Assembly: GCA_016708465.1 (NCBI GenBank)
Contig: JADJFT010000006.1
Coordinates: 124,001 to 188,000 of the forward strand
Length of the DNA: 64,000 nucleotides
Direction of reading: 5' to 3'
Origin: Rhodanobacteraceae bacterium
Lineage (GTDB): Bacteria > Pseudomonadota > Gammaproteobacteria > Xanthomonadales > Ahniellaceae
Part shown: positions 28,463 to 37,085 of the stretch, piece by piece
Position numbering within the stretch: position 1 is the first letter of the stretch
Layout: each line of letters opens with the position of its first letter
Notes under the pieces: generated by a model
Told to the model about the DNA's origin: nothing
The model's input: the letters and a program-made list of their open reading frames with translations, nothing else
The model's database searches: none
Translations under genes and position numbers: made by a program

Positions 28463-28843
28463 ATGGCTGACGAAGTCAGTGTGTTTCCGCGCGGGCCGGG
28501 CAAGATCTGGCGGGCGATGCAGTGGTCGCTCAAGGGGTTGCACACCGCCTTCACGATCGAGTCGTCGTTTCGGCTCGAGTGCTATTTGATGATTCCGTTG
28601 GCGCCGCTGAGCTTCTTGCTTGGTCAGGCGCCGCTAGAGCGCGTGCTGTTGTTTGGCTCGCTGCTGCTGGTGTTGTCGGCAGAACTGCTGAACTCGGCGA
28701 TCGAACAGGTCGTCGACAAGATCAGCCCCGAATTCGCGGTCTTCGCTGGCCGTGCCAAGGACATGGGCTCCGCCGCCGTGTTCGTCACCATGTTGAACGT
28801 GCTTGCGGTGTGGGGCTGTCTGCTCGTACCGCGCTGGATCTGA
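28463..28843 (+). CDS. dgkA: Diacylglycerol kinase
   Basis: A 126-residue integral membrane enzyme of the prokaryotic DgkA family. It has GLHTAFTIESSFRLECYL, the catalytic block SAELLNSAIEQVVD and AKDMGSAAVFVTML, with three membrane helices. It phosphorylates diacylglycerol left over from membrane-derived glucan or other phosphoglycerol transfers, recycling it to phosphatidic acid. terC begins five bases later, so the two are probably co-transcribed. Confidence 0.95.
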   Translation: MADEVSVFPRGPGKIWRAMQWSLKGLHTAFTIESSFRLECYLMIPLAPLSFLLGQAPLERVLLFGSLLLVLSAELLNSAIEQVVDKISPEFAVFAGRAKDMGSAAVFVTMLNVLAVWGCLLVPRWI

Positions 28844-28847
28844 ATCA

Positions 28848-29597
28848 ATGGAAGTGTTGTTCACCCCCGAAGGCCTGCTGTCGCTGTTGATGCTGGCCAC
28901 GCTTGAGATCGTGCTTGGCGTCGACAATCTGGTGTTCATTTCGATCGCGGTCAGTCGGCTGCCGCCCGAGCGTCGGTCCAAAGCACGCAAGTTCGGCTTG
29001 GCGCTGGCCTGCGTCACCCGAATCGGTCTGCTGATGTCACTGGCGTGGTTGGCGCGCATGACCACGCCGGTGTTTAGCGCGATGGGGCAGGACCTGTCAG
29101 TGCGCGACCTCGTGCTCATCGGCGGCGGTCTGTTCTTGCTGGTCAAGGGCACGATGGAGATCCACGAATCGGTGGAAGGTGATGGCGGCGATGGCCCGAG
29201 CGGGCGTGCGTCGGTGGCATTCGGCTACGTGATCGCACAGATCGCCATCATCGACATCGTGTTCTCGCTTGACTCAGTCATTACTGCGGTTGGCTTGGTC
29301 AACAATGTTCCGGTGATGGCTACCGCGATTGTGGCGGCAGTGCTGGTGATGATGTTGGCGTCGGACCCGGTCGGCGAATTCATTGATCGTCATCCGACCG
29401 TGAAGATGTTGGCGCTGGCGTTCATTATTTTGGTCGGCATCGCCTTGGTCGCCGATGGGCTTGAATTCCACATTCCGCGCGGTTACCTGTACTTCGGCAT
29501 GGCATTCTCGGCCGGTGTCGAATCGCTGAACTTGATCGCCAAGGGTCGGCGTCAGAAAAAAGCGGACCGACGCGAACAACAGGATGGCGGCCAATGA
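28848..29597 (+). CDS. TerC-family integral membrane protein
   Basis: A 249-residue protein with about seven membrane spans. Both acidic signature segments are present: TLEIVLGVDNLVFISIAV near the N-terminus and IAIIDIVFSLDSVITAVG in the middle. These are thought to line a metal path. TerC proteins are linked to tellurite tolerance and, in better-studied members, to manganese export. The substrate cannot be told from sequence. Its stop overlaps the rlmI start (ATGA). Confidence 0.92.
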   Translation: MEVLFTPEGLLSLLMLATLEIVLGVDNLVFISIAVSRLPPERRSKARKFGLALACVTRIGLLMSLAWLARMTTPVFSAMGQDLSVRDLVLIGGGLFLLVKGTMEIHESVEGDGGDGPSGRASVAFGYVIAQIAIIDIVFSLDSVITAVGLVNNVPVMATAIVAAVLVMMLASDPVGEFIDRHPTVKMLALAFIILVGIALVADGLEFHIPRGYLYFGMAFSAGVESLNLIAKGRRQKKADRREQQDGGQ

Positions 29598-30825
29598 ACA
29601 CGACTGACGACGACACTGTGCAAGACGAAGGCGCCGAATTACCAGGCCTGTTCCTGAAGCGCGGCGAGGATGCGCGTCTGCGCCAAGGACACTTGTGGGT
29701 GTTCTCGAACGAGGTCGACGTGAAGCGCTCGCCACTCGCCGAATTCCAGCCGGGTGAACAGGTCGCGATCGTCGATGCGTCCGAGCGCGTGCTTGGGCTT
29801 GGCTACATCAATCCGAATGCGCTGATTTGTGCGCGCATGGTCGAGCGCGGTGCCCGCCATCCTCTCGACAAGTCGTTGATCGTGCATCGGCTCAATGTGG
29901 CGTTGGCGTTGCGCGAGCAGTTGTACGACACGCCGCACTATCGCTTGGTATTCGGCGAGTCCGACGGCTTGCCCGGACTCGTGATCGATCGCTACGGCGA
30001 TGTGCTGGTCGGCCAGATCGGTACGCTTGGCATGGAGCGAATGAAGGAATGGGTCGTCGAAGCGGTCGCCAAGGTATTCAAGCCGCGCGCATTTATTTGG
30101 AAGAATGCCGGATCGGTGCGCAAACTCGAAGCCCTGCCCGAATACGACGAATGTGCAATTGGCGAGTGGCCTGAATTTCTCGATGTCATCGAAGGCGGCG
30201 TGCATTTCCGCATCGACCCCAAAGACAGTCAGAAAACCGGATGGTTCTACGACCAGCGCGATAACCGTGATCGACTGCCGAGGCTGGTGCAGGGCAAGCG
30301 CGTACTCGACGTGTTTTCCTACGGTGGGGGCTGGGGTGTGCGTGCGGCAGTGGCCGGCGCGAGCGAGGTCGTTTGCGTCGATGCGTCGGCAACCGCGCTG
30401 GCCGTGGTGAATCGCGCCGCACACGACAATGCAGTCGCCGACAAGGTGAAAACGCTGCAGGGCGATGCCTTCGATCTGCTGAAGGAACTGCGCCAGAATC
30501 GTGAGCGTTTCGATGTCGTGATCGTTGATCCGCCGGCGTTTATCAAACGCAAAAGGATTTCGCCGAAGGCCGACTCGCCTATCGCCGTATCAACGAAATG
30601 GCGATGCAGTTGCTTTCACGTGATGGCCTACTGATTGCATGTTCGTGTTCCCATCACCTGCCGCGCAGTGTGCTGCTCGATGCAATCAACCAAGGCGCGC
30701 GCCATCTTGATCGCAGCGTGCAGGTGCTCGCCAGCTTGCAGCAATCGGCCTGCCATCCAGTGCATCCGGCGATCCCGGAAACTGAATACCTGAAAGGCTA
30801 CGTGTGCCGCGTGCTGCCGTCATGA
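29594..30825 (+). CDS. rlmI: 23S rRNA m5C methyltransferase RlmI-like (one frameshift)
   Basis: About 410 residues when reconstructed. An N-terminal PUA domain (LRQGHLWVFSNEV) precedes an EEHEE region with ESDGLPGLVIDRYGD. The Rossmann domain contains SQKTGWFYDQRDNRDRL, VLDVFSYGGGWGVRAA and the catalytic-loop DPPAF. The frame breaks at the AAAA run 30551-30554: IKRK must gain one A to continue as KDFAEGRLAYRRINEMAM, after which the conserved CSCSHH and the C-terminus run to 30825. RlmI methylates C1962 of 23S rRNA in E. coli. Confidence 0.87.
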
Positions 30826-30837
30826 GCGAGGACCGGC

Positions 30838-31683
30838 ATGCCCTACGTTCATGACATTGATCCAATCGTTCTCAGTGTTGGGCCGCTGGCGATCCACTGG
30901 TACGGCATCATGTACCTGTGCGGCCTTGCCGCGGCATGGTGGATCGGGCGCAACCGCGTGCGTGCGGGGCGATTCGGAATCAGCGAGCAGCAGTTTTCCG
31001 ACCTGATCTTCGAGGGCATGCTCGGCGTGATCATCGGTGGTCGCATCGGTTACATGTTTGTTTATGGACGCGCCGAACTGGCTGCCGATCCGTTGTCGCT
31101 GTTTCGCGTATGGGAAGGCGGCATGTCGTTTCATGGCGGACTCGTCGGCGTGATGGTGGCGCTCGCATTCTGGTCTTGGCGGCATCAGCGTCATGCCTTC
31201 GACACTATTGATTTCATCGCGCCGCTGGTGCCTGCGGGGCTTGGCTTCGGGCGTATCGGCAACTGGATCGGCGGCGAGTTGTGGGGCCGTCATACCGATA
31301 TGCCTTGGGGCGTGATCTTCCCGAAGTCGATCGGACAGATCGGTTTGTCGATCGAAGAAATCAAGGCTCAGGCGGCGCAAGGATTGCTCAATCATCAGAT
31401 GCGCCATCCGTCGCAGCTGTATCAGGCCTTCCTCGAAGGCGTCGTGTTGTTCGGTGTGCTGCTGTGGTTTACGCGGCGCGAGCGGCCGCGCTACGCCGCC
31501 AGCGGCATGTTCGCGTTGATCTACGGGCTAGGACGTTTCGCCGTCGAGTTCGTTCGTGAACCCGATGCACAGATGGGCTACGTCGCCTTCGATTGGATGA
31601 CCACCGGTCAGTTGTTGTCGCTGCCCCTGATCGCGCTGGGTCTGGTTCTGTTGTTTCTGGCCTATCGTCGTCGGGGTGCGTGA
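30838..31683 (+). CDS. lgt: Prolipoprotein diacylglyceryl transferase
   Basis: A 281-residue inner-membrane enzyme with seven predicted helices. Signature elements are the N-terminal PLAIHWYGIMYLCGL, the essential-His loop MSFHGGLVG and GRIGNWIGGELWGR. The usual motif has Asn where this protein has the first Gly of IGGEL, a small departure. Lgt transfers diacylglycerol from phosphatidylglycerol to the lipobox Cys of prolipoproteins. Its TGA shares its last base with the thyA ATG, a coupling widespread in proteobacteria. Confidence 0.95.
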   Translation: MPYVHDIDPIVLSVGPLAIHWYGIMYLCGLAAAWWIGRNRVRAGRFGISEQQFSDLIFEGMLGVIIGGRIGYMFVYGRAELAADPLSLFRVWEGGMSFHGGLVGVMVALAFWSWRHQRHAFDTIDFIAPLVPAGLGFGRIGNWIGGELWGRHTDMPWGVIFPKSIGQIGLSIEEIKAQAAQGLLNHQMRHPSQLYQAFLEGVVLFGVLLWFTRRERPRYAASGMFALIYGLGRFAVEFVREPDAQMGYVAFDWMTTGQLLSLPLIALGLVLLFLAYRRRGA

Positions 31684-32477
31684 TGCAGGTCTATCTGGAC
31701 TTGCTCCGCCACGTGCTCGATCACGGCGAGAACAAGAGCGATCGTACCGGCACCGGTACGCGCAGCGTCTTCGGTTACCAGATGCGCTTCGACCTGCGTG
31801 CCGGCTTTCCGCTGGTCACCACCAAGAAGCTGCATGTGCGCTCGATCATCCACGAACTGCTGTGGTTCCTGAAAGGCGAGACCGATGTCGGTTATTTGCG
31901 CGAGCACGGGGTCACGATTTGGGATGAGTGGGCCGATGCAAATGGCGATCTTGGCCCGATCTACGGCAAGCAATGGCGGCGTTGGGCGACGCCCGATGGG
32001 CGCGTCATCGACCAGATCACTGAAGTCATCGAACGCATCCGTCGCGATCCCGACTCGCGTCGCCTGATCGTCAGCGCTTGGAACGTCGCGGACATTCCGC
32101 AGATGGCGCTGGCGCCGTGCCACGCGCTATTCCAGTTTTATGTCGCGAATGGCCGTTTGTCGTGTCAGCTCTACCAGCGCAGCGCCGACATATTTCTCGG
32201 CGTGCCCTTCAATATCGCCAGCTATGCGTTGCTCACGCACATGGTCGCGCGGGTTTGCTCGCTTGAAGTCGGTGACTTCGTGCACACCCTCGGCGATGCC
32301 CACTTGTACGCCAATCATCTGGAACAAGCGCGCTTGCAACTGACGCGCACGCCGATGTCTTTGCCGAGTCTGCGCTTGAATCCCGGCGTACGTGCGATTG
32401 ATGCGTTCCGCTTCGACGACATCACCATCGACGCCTACCAATCACACCCGTCGATCAAGGCCCCGATCGCGGTGTGA
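31683..32477 (+). CDS. thyA: Thymidylate synthase
   Basis: A 264-residue ThyA enzyme converting dUMP and methylene-tetrahydrofolate to dTMP. It has the nucleophile region MALAPCHALFQFYV, the dUMP-binding QRSADIFLGVPFNIASYALL and DAHLYANHLEQ, and the C-terminal Val close to folate (KAPIAV). Length equals the E. coli enzyme. The start is the ATG at 31683 that overlaps the lgt stop. The 3' end overlaps the convergent gene at 32455 by 23 bases. Confidence 0.97.
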   Translation: MQVYLDLLRHVLDHGENKSDRTGTGTRSVFGYQMRFDLRAGFPLVTTKKLHVRSIIHELLWFLKGETDVGYLREHGVTIWDEWADANGDLGPIYGKQWRRWATPDGRVIDQITEVIERIRRDPDSRRLIVSAWNVADIPQMALAPCHALFQFYVANGRLSCQLYQRSADIFLGVPFNIASYALLTHMVARVCSLEVGDFVHTLGDAHLYANHLEQARLQLTRTPMSLPSLRLNPGVRAIDAFRFDDITIDAYQSHPSIKAPIAV

Positions 32478-32919
32478 TCGTTTGCGGTGGCTGACGCGCG
32501 TCGACGCCGAGCGACATCGCCAGTGCAATCGCAGCGCCCACTGCGAGTATATCAGTCGCGCTGCTGCGCAAACAAATCAGCTCCCAGGTCATCGCTGCGC
32601 CCATCGTCTGCAGCGTTTCCATTGGTTCGTAGCCGAACTGCGCGGCCACGCGCGCGCCGGTGGTCAACACATGAGCGTAGGCGATACCGATAACGGCAGC
32701 GCAGGCGTGCAGCGGAATACGCAAGCGCGGTGGCAGGAAGTTCAGTTGACCGCGTAGCAGCAGCAAGACCAACGGCATCGCCAGTGCCGCCCAAGGCAGG
32801 TCGCGATGCAGCAAACGCGCGGCCAGCGACCACAGCGCACCGGCGCACAACGGCAGCAGGAACAGCATCAGCAATTGGATGAGACGCTGGAACGCGGACG
32901 CCATGCGGCATTGTGACAT
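32455..32919 (-). CDS. Uncharacterised multi-pass membrane protein
   Basis: About 154 residues with four or five hydrophobic segments (LIQLLMLFLLPLCAGALW, AALAMPLVLLLLRGQ, ATDILAVGAAIALAMSL). The start is uncertain: ATG 32919 has a GCAAGG close upstream, and ATG 32904 is also possible. No family motif was recognised. It is convergent with thyA and divergent from sufT. Confidence 0.65.
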   Translation of the reverse strand: MSQCRMASAFQRLIQLLMLFLLPLCAGALWSLAARLLHRDLPWAALAMPLVLLLLRGQLNFLPPRLRIPLHACAAVIGIAYAHVLTTGARVAAQFGYEPMETLQTMGAAMTWELICLRSSATDILAVGAAIALAMSLGVDARQPPQTITPRSGP

Positions 32920-33003
32920 GGCCTTGCAAAGGCGCTGGAGCACAGCGACGCCAAAACGGGACTGATTTGGTACACTTTAGATCCGGCTGACTCCGAACCT
33001 TTT

Positions 33004-33564
33004 ATGTCCCGCTATTCGCAAACCAGTGAACCGGTCCGCTTCGAGCGCGACTGCGCCGCCATCATGGTGCCCTCGGGCGATCTCGTGAACCTGCCTGCGG
33101 GTCAAACCGGTTACATCACCCAAGCCTTGGGCGGCAGTTTTACCGTGTTCGTCGAAGGCAATCTGTTCCGCATCCGCAACGAGGACGCCGACGCGATCGG
33201 CAAAGACCCGATGCCGTTGCCGGAACTGCCGGACAACGCCAGCGATGACGAGATCGAGCAGGCGGTGTGGACGCAGTTACGAACCTGCTTCGACCAGGAG
33301 ATTCCAATCAACATCGTCGAACTCGGCTTGGTCTATCGCTGCGACATTGCGAAAGGCGAAGACGGTAAACGCCGCGCCGAAATCCAAATGACCCTGACCG
33401 CGCCCGGCTGCGGCATGGGCGACATTCTGGTCGAAGACGTGCGCAGCAAGATCGAACTGCTACCCGCCATCGACGAAGCCGACGTCGACCTCGTCTTCGA
33501 TCCGCCGTGGAACCAGTCGATGATGAGCGACGCCGCACGGCTTGAAACTGGAATGATGTACTGA
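33004..33564 (+). CDS. sufT: SufT-type iron-sulfur protein maturation factor
   Basis: A 186-residue protein with an N-terminal beta-rich extension typical of SufT (MVPSGDLVNLPAGQTGYI) and a MIP18/DUF59 domain (IPINIVELGLVYRCDI, MTLTAPGCGMGDILVEDV). The Cys in PGCGMG is the conserved functional residue. SufT helps deliver Fe-S clusters to target proteins when demand is high. In many relatives it lies within the suf operon. Here it is alone between two oppositely oriented genes. Confidence 0.9.
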   Translation: MSRYSQTSEPVRFERDCAAIMVPSGDLVNLPAGQTGYITQALGGSFTVFVEGNLFRIRNEDADAIGKDPMPLPELPDNASDDEIEQAVWTQLRTCFDQEIPINIVELGLVYRCDIAKGEDGKRRAEIQMTLTAPGCGMGDILVEDVRSKIELLPAIDEADVDLVFDPPWNQSMMSDAARLETGMMY

Positions 33565-33640
33565 TTCCGGCACCAACCCGCGGGCGATGGCTTGCCTAAC
33601 GCCGCCAAACATTTTGCCCGCACCTGGACGCCTAGAGATC

Positions 33641-35107
33641 TCAAGGTTTCTTCGGCGCTTCGATTTTGTGTTCAGCTTCTGCCGCTAGATACGCGAACGC
33701 GACGTAGGCGGCGACGTTTTGGTCGAGTTTCTTGGCGTCGACCTTGTCGAGCGTGTCGTTGGCGGTGTGGTGGTAATCGAAATAGTCGATGCCGTCTTGG
33801 CTGAGCGCGAACGCGGGTACACCGAGTTTGTGGATCGGGCCGATGTCGCTGCCGACACGGGCGTCGTTGCCGCCGCGTTCGATGTCGAGCGGATACAGCA
33901 CTTGGCCGATGGCGTTGACTGTCGGTAGTGCATCAGCGGCGACGTTCGAATCGAAGCGGTAAATCAGCCCGGCGCCGAAATCGGATTCGGCAATCGCGAC
34001 GTGCGTACGCGCGGCATCCGGATGGGCCTTGGCATAAGCATAGCCGCCGAACAGGCCTTGTTCCTCGTCCGCGAATGCGACCACACGCAGCGTGCGTCGT
34101 GGGCGCTCCGGCAGCTTGGCGATTGCAGCACCGGCGGCCATGGTGATGGCGATGCCAGCGGCGTCGTCGATCGCACCGGTGCCCGGATCCCAGGAATCCA
34201 GATGGCCGCCGATCAATACGATTTCTTCCGGGCGCTCGCGGCCAATGAGGTCGCCGATGACGTTGTGGCCGTGGTATTCGCCGACATAACCGACGTCCAG
34301 TTCAAGCTTGATGCGCACCGGTTGGCCAAGTGCGACGAGGCGGTCAAGTTGGTCCGCGTCCGGATTGCTGAGCGCCGCCGCTGGCACCAGCGTCGTCGCG
34401 ATCAGACTGCCATCGGACAGCGTGATCGCGCGCTTGCGCAGTTCGGCATCGAGCGCGATCTGTCCAAACCAGACGCCGCCACCGGTGTGCGGAAAGCGGT
34501 CATTGTCGGTACCGATCGAGCGGATCAGCGCGGCAACGGCACCCTTGCGACCACCGATCTCGGCGGCTTGTGCGCGCACGCCAACGGCGGTGCCGTAGCC
34601 GCCGCCGTCACGGCGACGCGTCATTTTCTGCGACACAAACACGATGCGGCCTTGGACTGCGGCATCGGGCGCAGCTTTCAGTGCGTCGATGTTCTCGAAG
34701 CGAACGACTTCGGCCTCGATACCACCCTTCGGCGTACCCGAGGACCAGCCCAATGCCAGTAGCGACAACTTCTGCGGTGCCGGCGATGTCACCGCTGCAG
34801 ATTCGGTGCCGCGGCGCCAGACCGGAATCGTCACCGGCTCAAGCGTCACGCGGTCGAATCCAAGTGCCTTGAACTTCGCCTCGGCCCAGCGCACGGCACG
34901 TGCATCGGCTTCGCTGCCGGCCATGCGTGCACCGACTTCGGTGGTCAACGATTCAGTGATGGCGTAGGCACCGCTACCCGCAAGTGCGCTGTCTCGCAGT
35001 TGCTTCGCCGTTGCGATGGCGGTCTCGGCGATCGGCGACGACGCTACCGGCGCTTGCGCCTGCGCGAATCCGGCAGCAATCAGGAAGCAGGCGGGAAGTA
35101 GGCGCAT
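33641..35107 (-). CDS. Secreted M28-family metallopeptidase (carboxypeptidase Q-like)
   Basis: A 488-residue protein with a signal peptide (MRLLPACFLIAAGFAQA). A protease-associated insert lies around residues 120-260. The two-zinc catalytic domain shows the ligand series LIGGHLDSWD (His), GAIDDAAG (Asp), FADEEQGLFGG (Glu base and ligand), IAESDFGAG (Asp) and DYHHTANDT (His). All ligands are present. It should act as an aminopeptidase or dipeptidase in the periplasm or medium. The ATG follows GGAGAAC. Confidence 0.92.
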   Translation of the reverse strand: MRLLPACFLIAAGFAQAQAPVASSPIAETAIATAKQLRDSALAGSGAYAITESLTTEVGARMAGSEADARAVRWAEAKFKALGFDRVTLEPVTIPVWRRGTESAAVTSPAPQKLSLLALGWSSGTPKGGIEAEVVRFENIDALKAAPDAAVQGRIVFVSQKMTRRRDGGGYGTAVGVRAQAAEIGGRKGAVAALIRSIGTDNDRFPHTGGGVWFGQIALDAELRKRAITLSDGSLIATTLVPAAALSNPDADQLDRLVALGQPVRIKLELDVGYVGEYHGHNVIGDLIGRERPEEIVLIGGHLDSWDPGTGAIDDAAGIAITMAAGAAIAKLPERPRRTLRVVAFADEEQGLFGGYAYAKAHPDAARTHVAIAESDFGAGLIYRFDSNVAADALPTVNAIGQVLYPLDIERGGNDARVGSDIGPIHKLGVPAFALSQDGIDYFDYHHTANDTLDKVDAKKLDQNVAAYVAFAYLAAEAEHKIEAPKKP

Positions 35108-35198
35108 CGCAGTTCTCCATCAGGATGAACCGCAATTCTGCCAGAGCAGCATATGACTGCCGCGGTGCATTGGTCATGCCCTGCACCCGGTTCGTCAC

Positions 35199-37085
35199 TC
35201 AGGGCGTCGTCAGCGTGCGGTGCTCCATGACGACCGGCGGTGAGCGGCCGTTGTTGACCCAGAGATCGAACATGAACTGCGCGCGCGTCTGTGTGCGTGG
35301 GCCGGTGGCCAGCGGCGGGCGCGCCGGTTGGCACATCAGATTTTCGCTTGGGATAGCGTGTTCGATCGCTTCGTTATTGAGGAACTCGATGTAGTCCCGA
35401 CTGGCAACTTGGTGATGCAAACGGACGTCGACACTGATGGGCGTCACTGTGCCAGGCGCAATCGGGATGATCAGCGTCACATCGTCAAAGTTCACCAAGC
35501 GACCAGAGCCTAGGCTGGTCTCCGGATAAACGTGCGCCACCGGTTGCAGTTCCGGATTGTTGCCGCCGCGAAAACCGCGCGGCGGAATGCGATTGTCCTT
35601 GGCGATGCAGTTGTTGAGCACGAAATGGAACATCTTGCGGGCACTGCCGTCACGGATGTCGCAGTGGTTGGTGCCGGCGTTCCAGATGCCCTGCTGCACT
35701 TCGTAGACACGCGCTTGCGCGTCTTCCACCAGCACCCCGGTGCTGGCGTCGTAAGCACCGCTTTCGAAGATCAGCGCGCCATTGCCGTCACGCGCCTGCA
35801 CGTTCAACCACATGCGGCGGCCTTCCGAATAGCCGGTGGGCAACTTATGCCCGGTCTGATTAGTGACGCGCACGTGCGCGGTGAGGTCGCTGCCCGGGCC
35901 GGCAAAGGCGTCGAGCGCGACATCGAGTTGCGCACTTTTGTCCGTCAATAGCGCCAACGTGCGCTGGATGGTCTGGTCGATTTCGCTTTCCCGCGCCAAA
36001 CCGCTGATGCCCGCGTAGAGGTTACGAATCAGACCCAGCACCCAAGCGTTTGCGCCGACCAAGTCGTGCCGGCCAAGATTGCCAACGCGACTGCCTTCGT
36101 CATTCTGATGGCAGGCCATCGTCTCCGGTTCGACACTCTGCGGCATGTGGCAGGACTGGCAGGTTTCACCGAAGCGCGCGACATCGCCCGCCGGTTCGGC
36201 GTCGGCGAAGCCGTCCACAAACAAGGTGTCGCCGAAATCGCTGTAGGTCCATTCGCTCGCGGTGCGTTCGATGGGGAACGCGATGCCGGTGTCGTTGCCA
36301 AAGGCATCAATCAGCGTGCGCGCCGGGCCGCTGCTGGTGACCGGTGAACTGACATCGTGGCAACTGCCGCAGAACTGTCCACGCTTGACGAATGCGGCAT
36401 AGGCGTTGGCATGGGGCGGCGGCGAAATACCCGCTTCTGGGTAGCGATACGGTCCGATTCGGCAGGGTTCGGCGTCACCGTTACAGTCGCTACTGTCATC
36501 GATAAACAGATTGCCGCTGTCGGGGCGAACACCGACCGGCAATGCTGCAGCTTCCTGCTGGCGATGGCAGAGATGACAGCCGACGCCAGCGTAGTCGTTG
36601 CCAGCGTAGTCGTTATCGTCGTGGTCGCCGGTCAACAGGCAGCCATTTGCACCGTTCAGCGCTGCGCCGGTGCTGCTCTTGGCGACGCGACCGCCGAACC
36701 AACCTTCCGGGCTGTGGCAGCGCAGGCAGTAGTCGCCGACGCCCGGCACGTCTTGATTGGCGACATCAAGCGCCGCCCAGAACAGTGGGTCGCGGCCGGC
36801 ATGCGCCATCATCGAGCCGGACCAAGTGCTGTGCGGCATGAAGCGCTTCTGGGTGCCAAAAAATCCGGCGTGACAGCCGTAGCAATCACCGGACGACTGC
36901 AACACCGATTGCAGCCCAGGTTGGGTGCCATGGGGCGTGAAGTCGGTGCCGGTCGTGGTTGCCGCACTGGACGGCAACCACGTCGCCGCCCACACCGATA
37001 TCGCCAGCAGTAACGACACGAGAACGTGCTTCACGACGGACACCTTGTCCGGTGCAGCGGGTGCCGGCGAATTACTCGAATCCAT
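35199..37085 (-). CDS. Secreted pentahaem c-type cytochrome
   Basis: 628 residues with a signal peptide (HVLVSLLLAISVWAATWL). Five CxxCH haem sites are seen: CYGCH, CLRCH, CHLCH, CGSCH and CQSCH, all in the first 320 residues. The second half is haem-free and beta-rich, with TNQTGHKLPTGYSEGRR, a motif common in multihaem cytochromes. The ATG at 37085 overlaps the preceding gene by 14 bases, and in-frame GTG codons at 37043 and 37034 closer to the signal peptide may be the true start. Together with the gene at 37072-39228 it forms a coupled pair. The electron donor and acceptor are unknown. Confidence 0.85.
   Translation of the reverse strand: MDSSNSPAPAAPDKVSVVKHVLVSLLLAISVWAATWLPSSAATTTGTDFTPHGTQPGLQSVLQSSGDCYGCHAGFFGTQKRFMPHSTWSGSMMAHAGRDPLFWAALDVANQDVPGVGDYCLRCHSPEGWFGGRVAKSSTGAALNGANGCLLTGDHDDNDYAGNDYAGVGCHLCHRQQEAAALPVGVRPDSGNLFIDDSSDCNGDAEPCRIGPYRYPEAGISPPPHANAYAAFVKRGQFCGSCHDVSSPVTSSGPARTLIDAFGNDTGIAFPIERTASEWTYSDFGDTLFVDGFADAEPAGDVARFGETCQSCHMPQSVEPETMACHQNDEGSRVGNLGRHDLVGANAWVLGLIRNLYAGISGLARESEIDQTIQRTLALLTDKSAQLDVALDAFAGPGSDLTAHVRVTNQTGHKLPTGYSEGRRMWLNVQARDGNGALIFESGAYDASTGVLVEDAQARVYEVQQGIWNAGTNHCDIRDGSARKMFHFVLNNCIAKDNRIPPRGFRGGNNPELQPVAHVYPETSLGSGRLVNFDDVTLIIPIAPGTVTPISVDVRLHHQVASRDYIEFLNNEAIEHAIPSENLMCQPARPPLATGPRTQTRAQFMFDLWVNNGRSPPVVMEHRTLTTP
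36585..36614 (-). repeat. Perfect 15-base tandem duplication within the cytochrome gene
   Basis: GCCAGCGTAGTCGTT at 36585-36599 is repeated exactly at 36600-36614. On the coding strand it gives NDYAG twice, directly before the third haem motif, in an Asp-rich loop. Confidence 0.9.
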
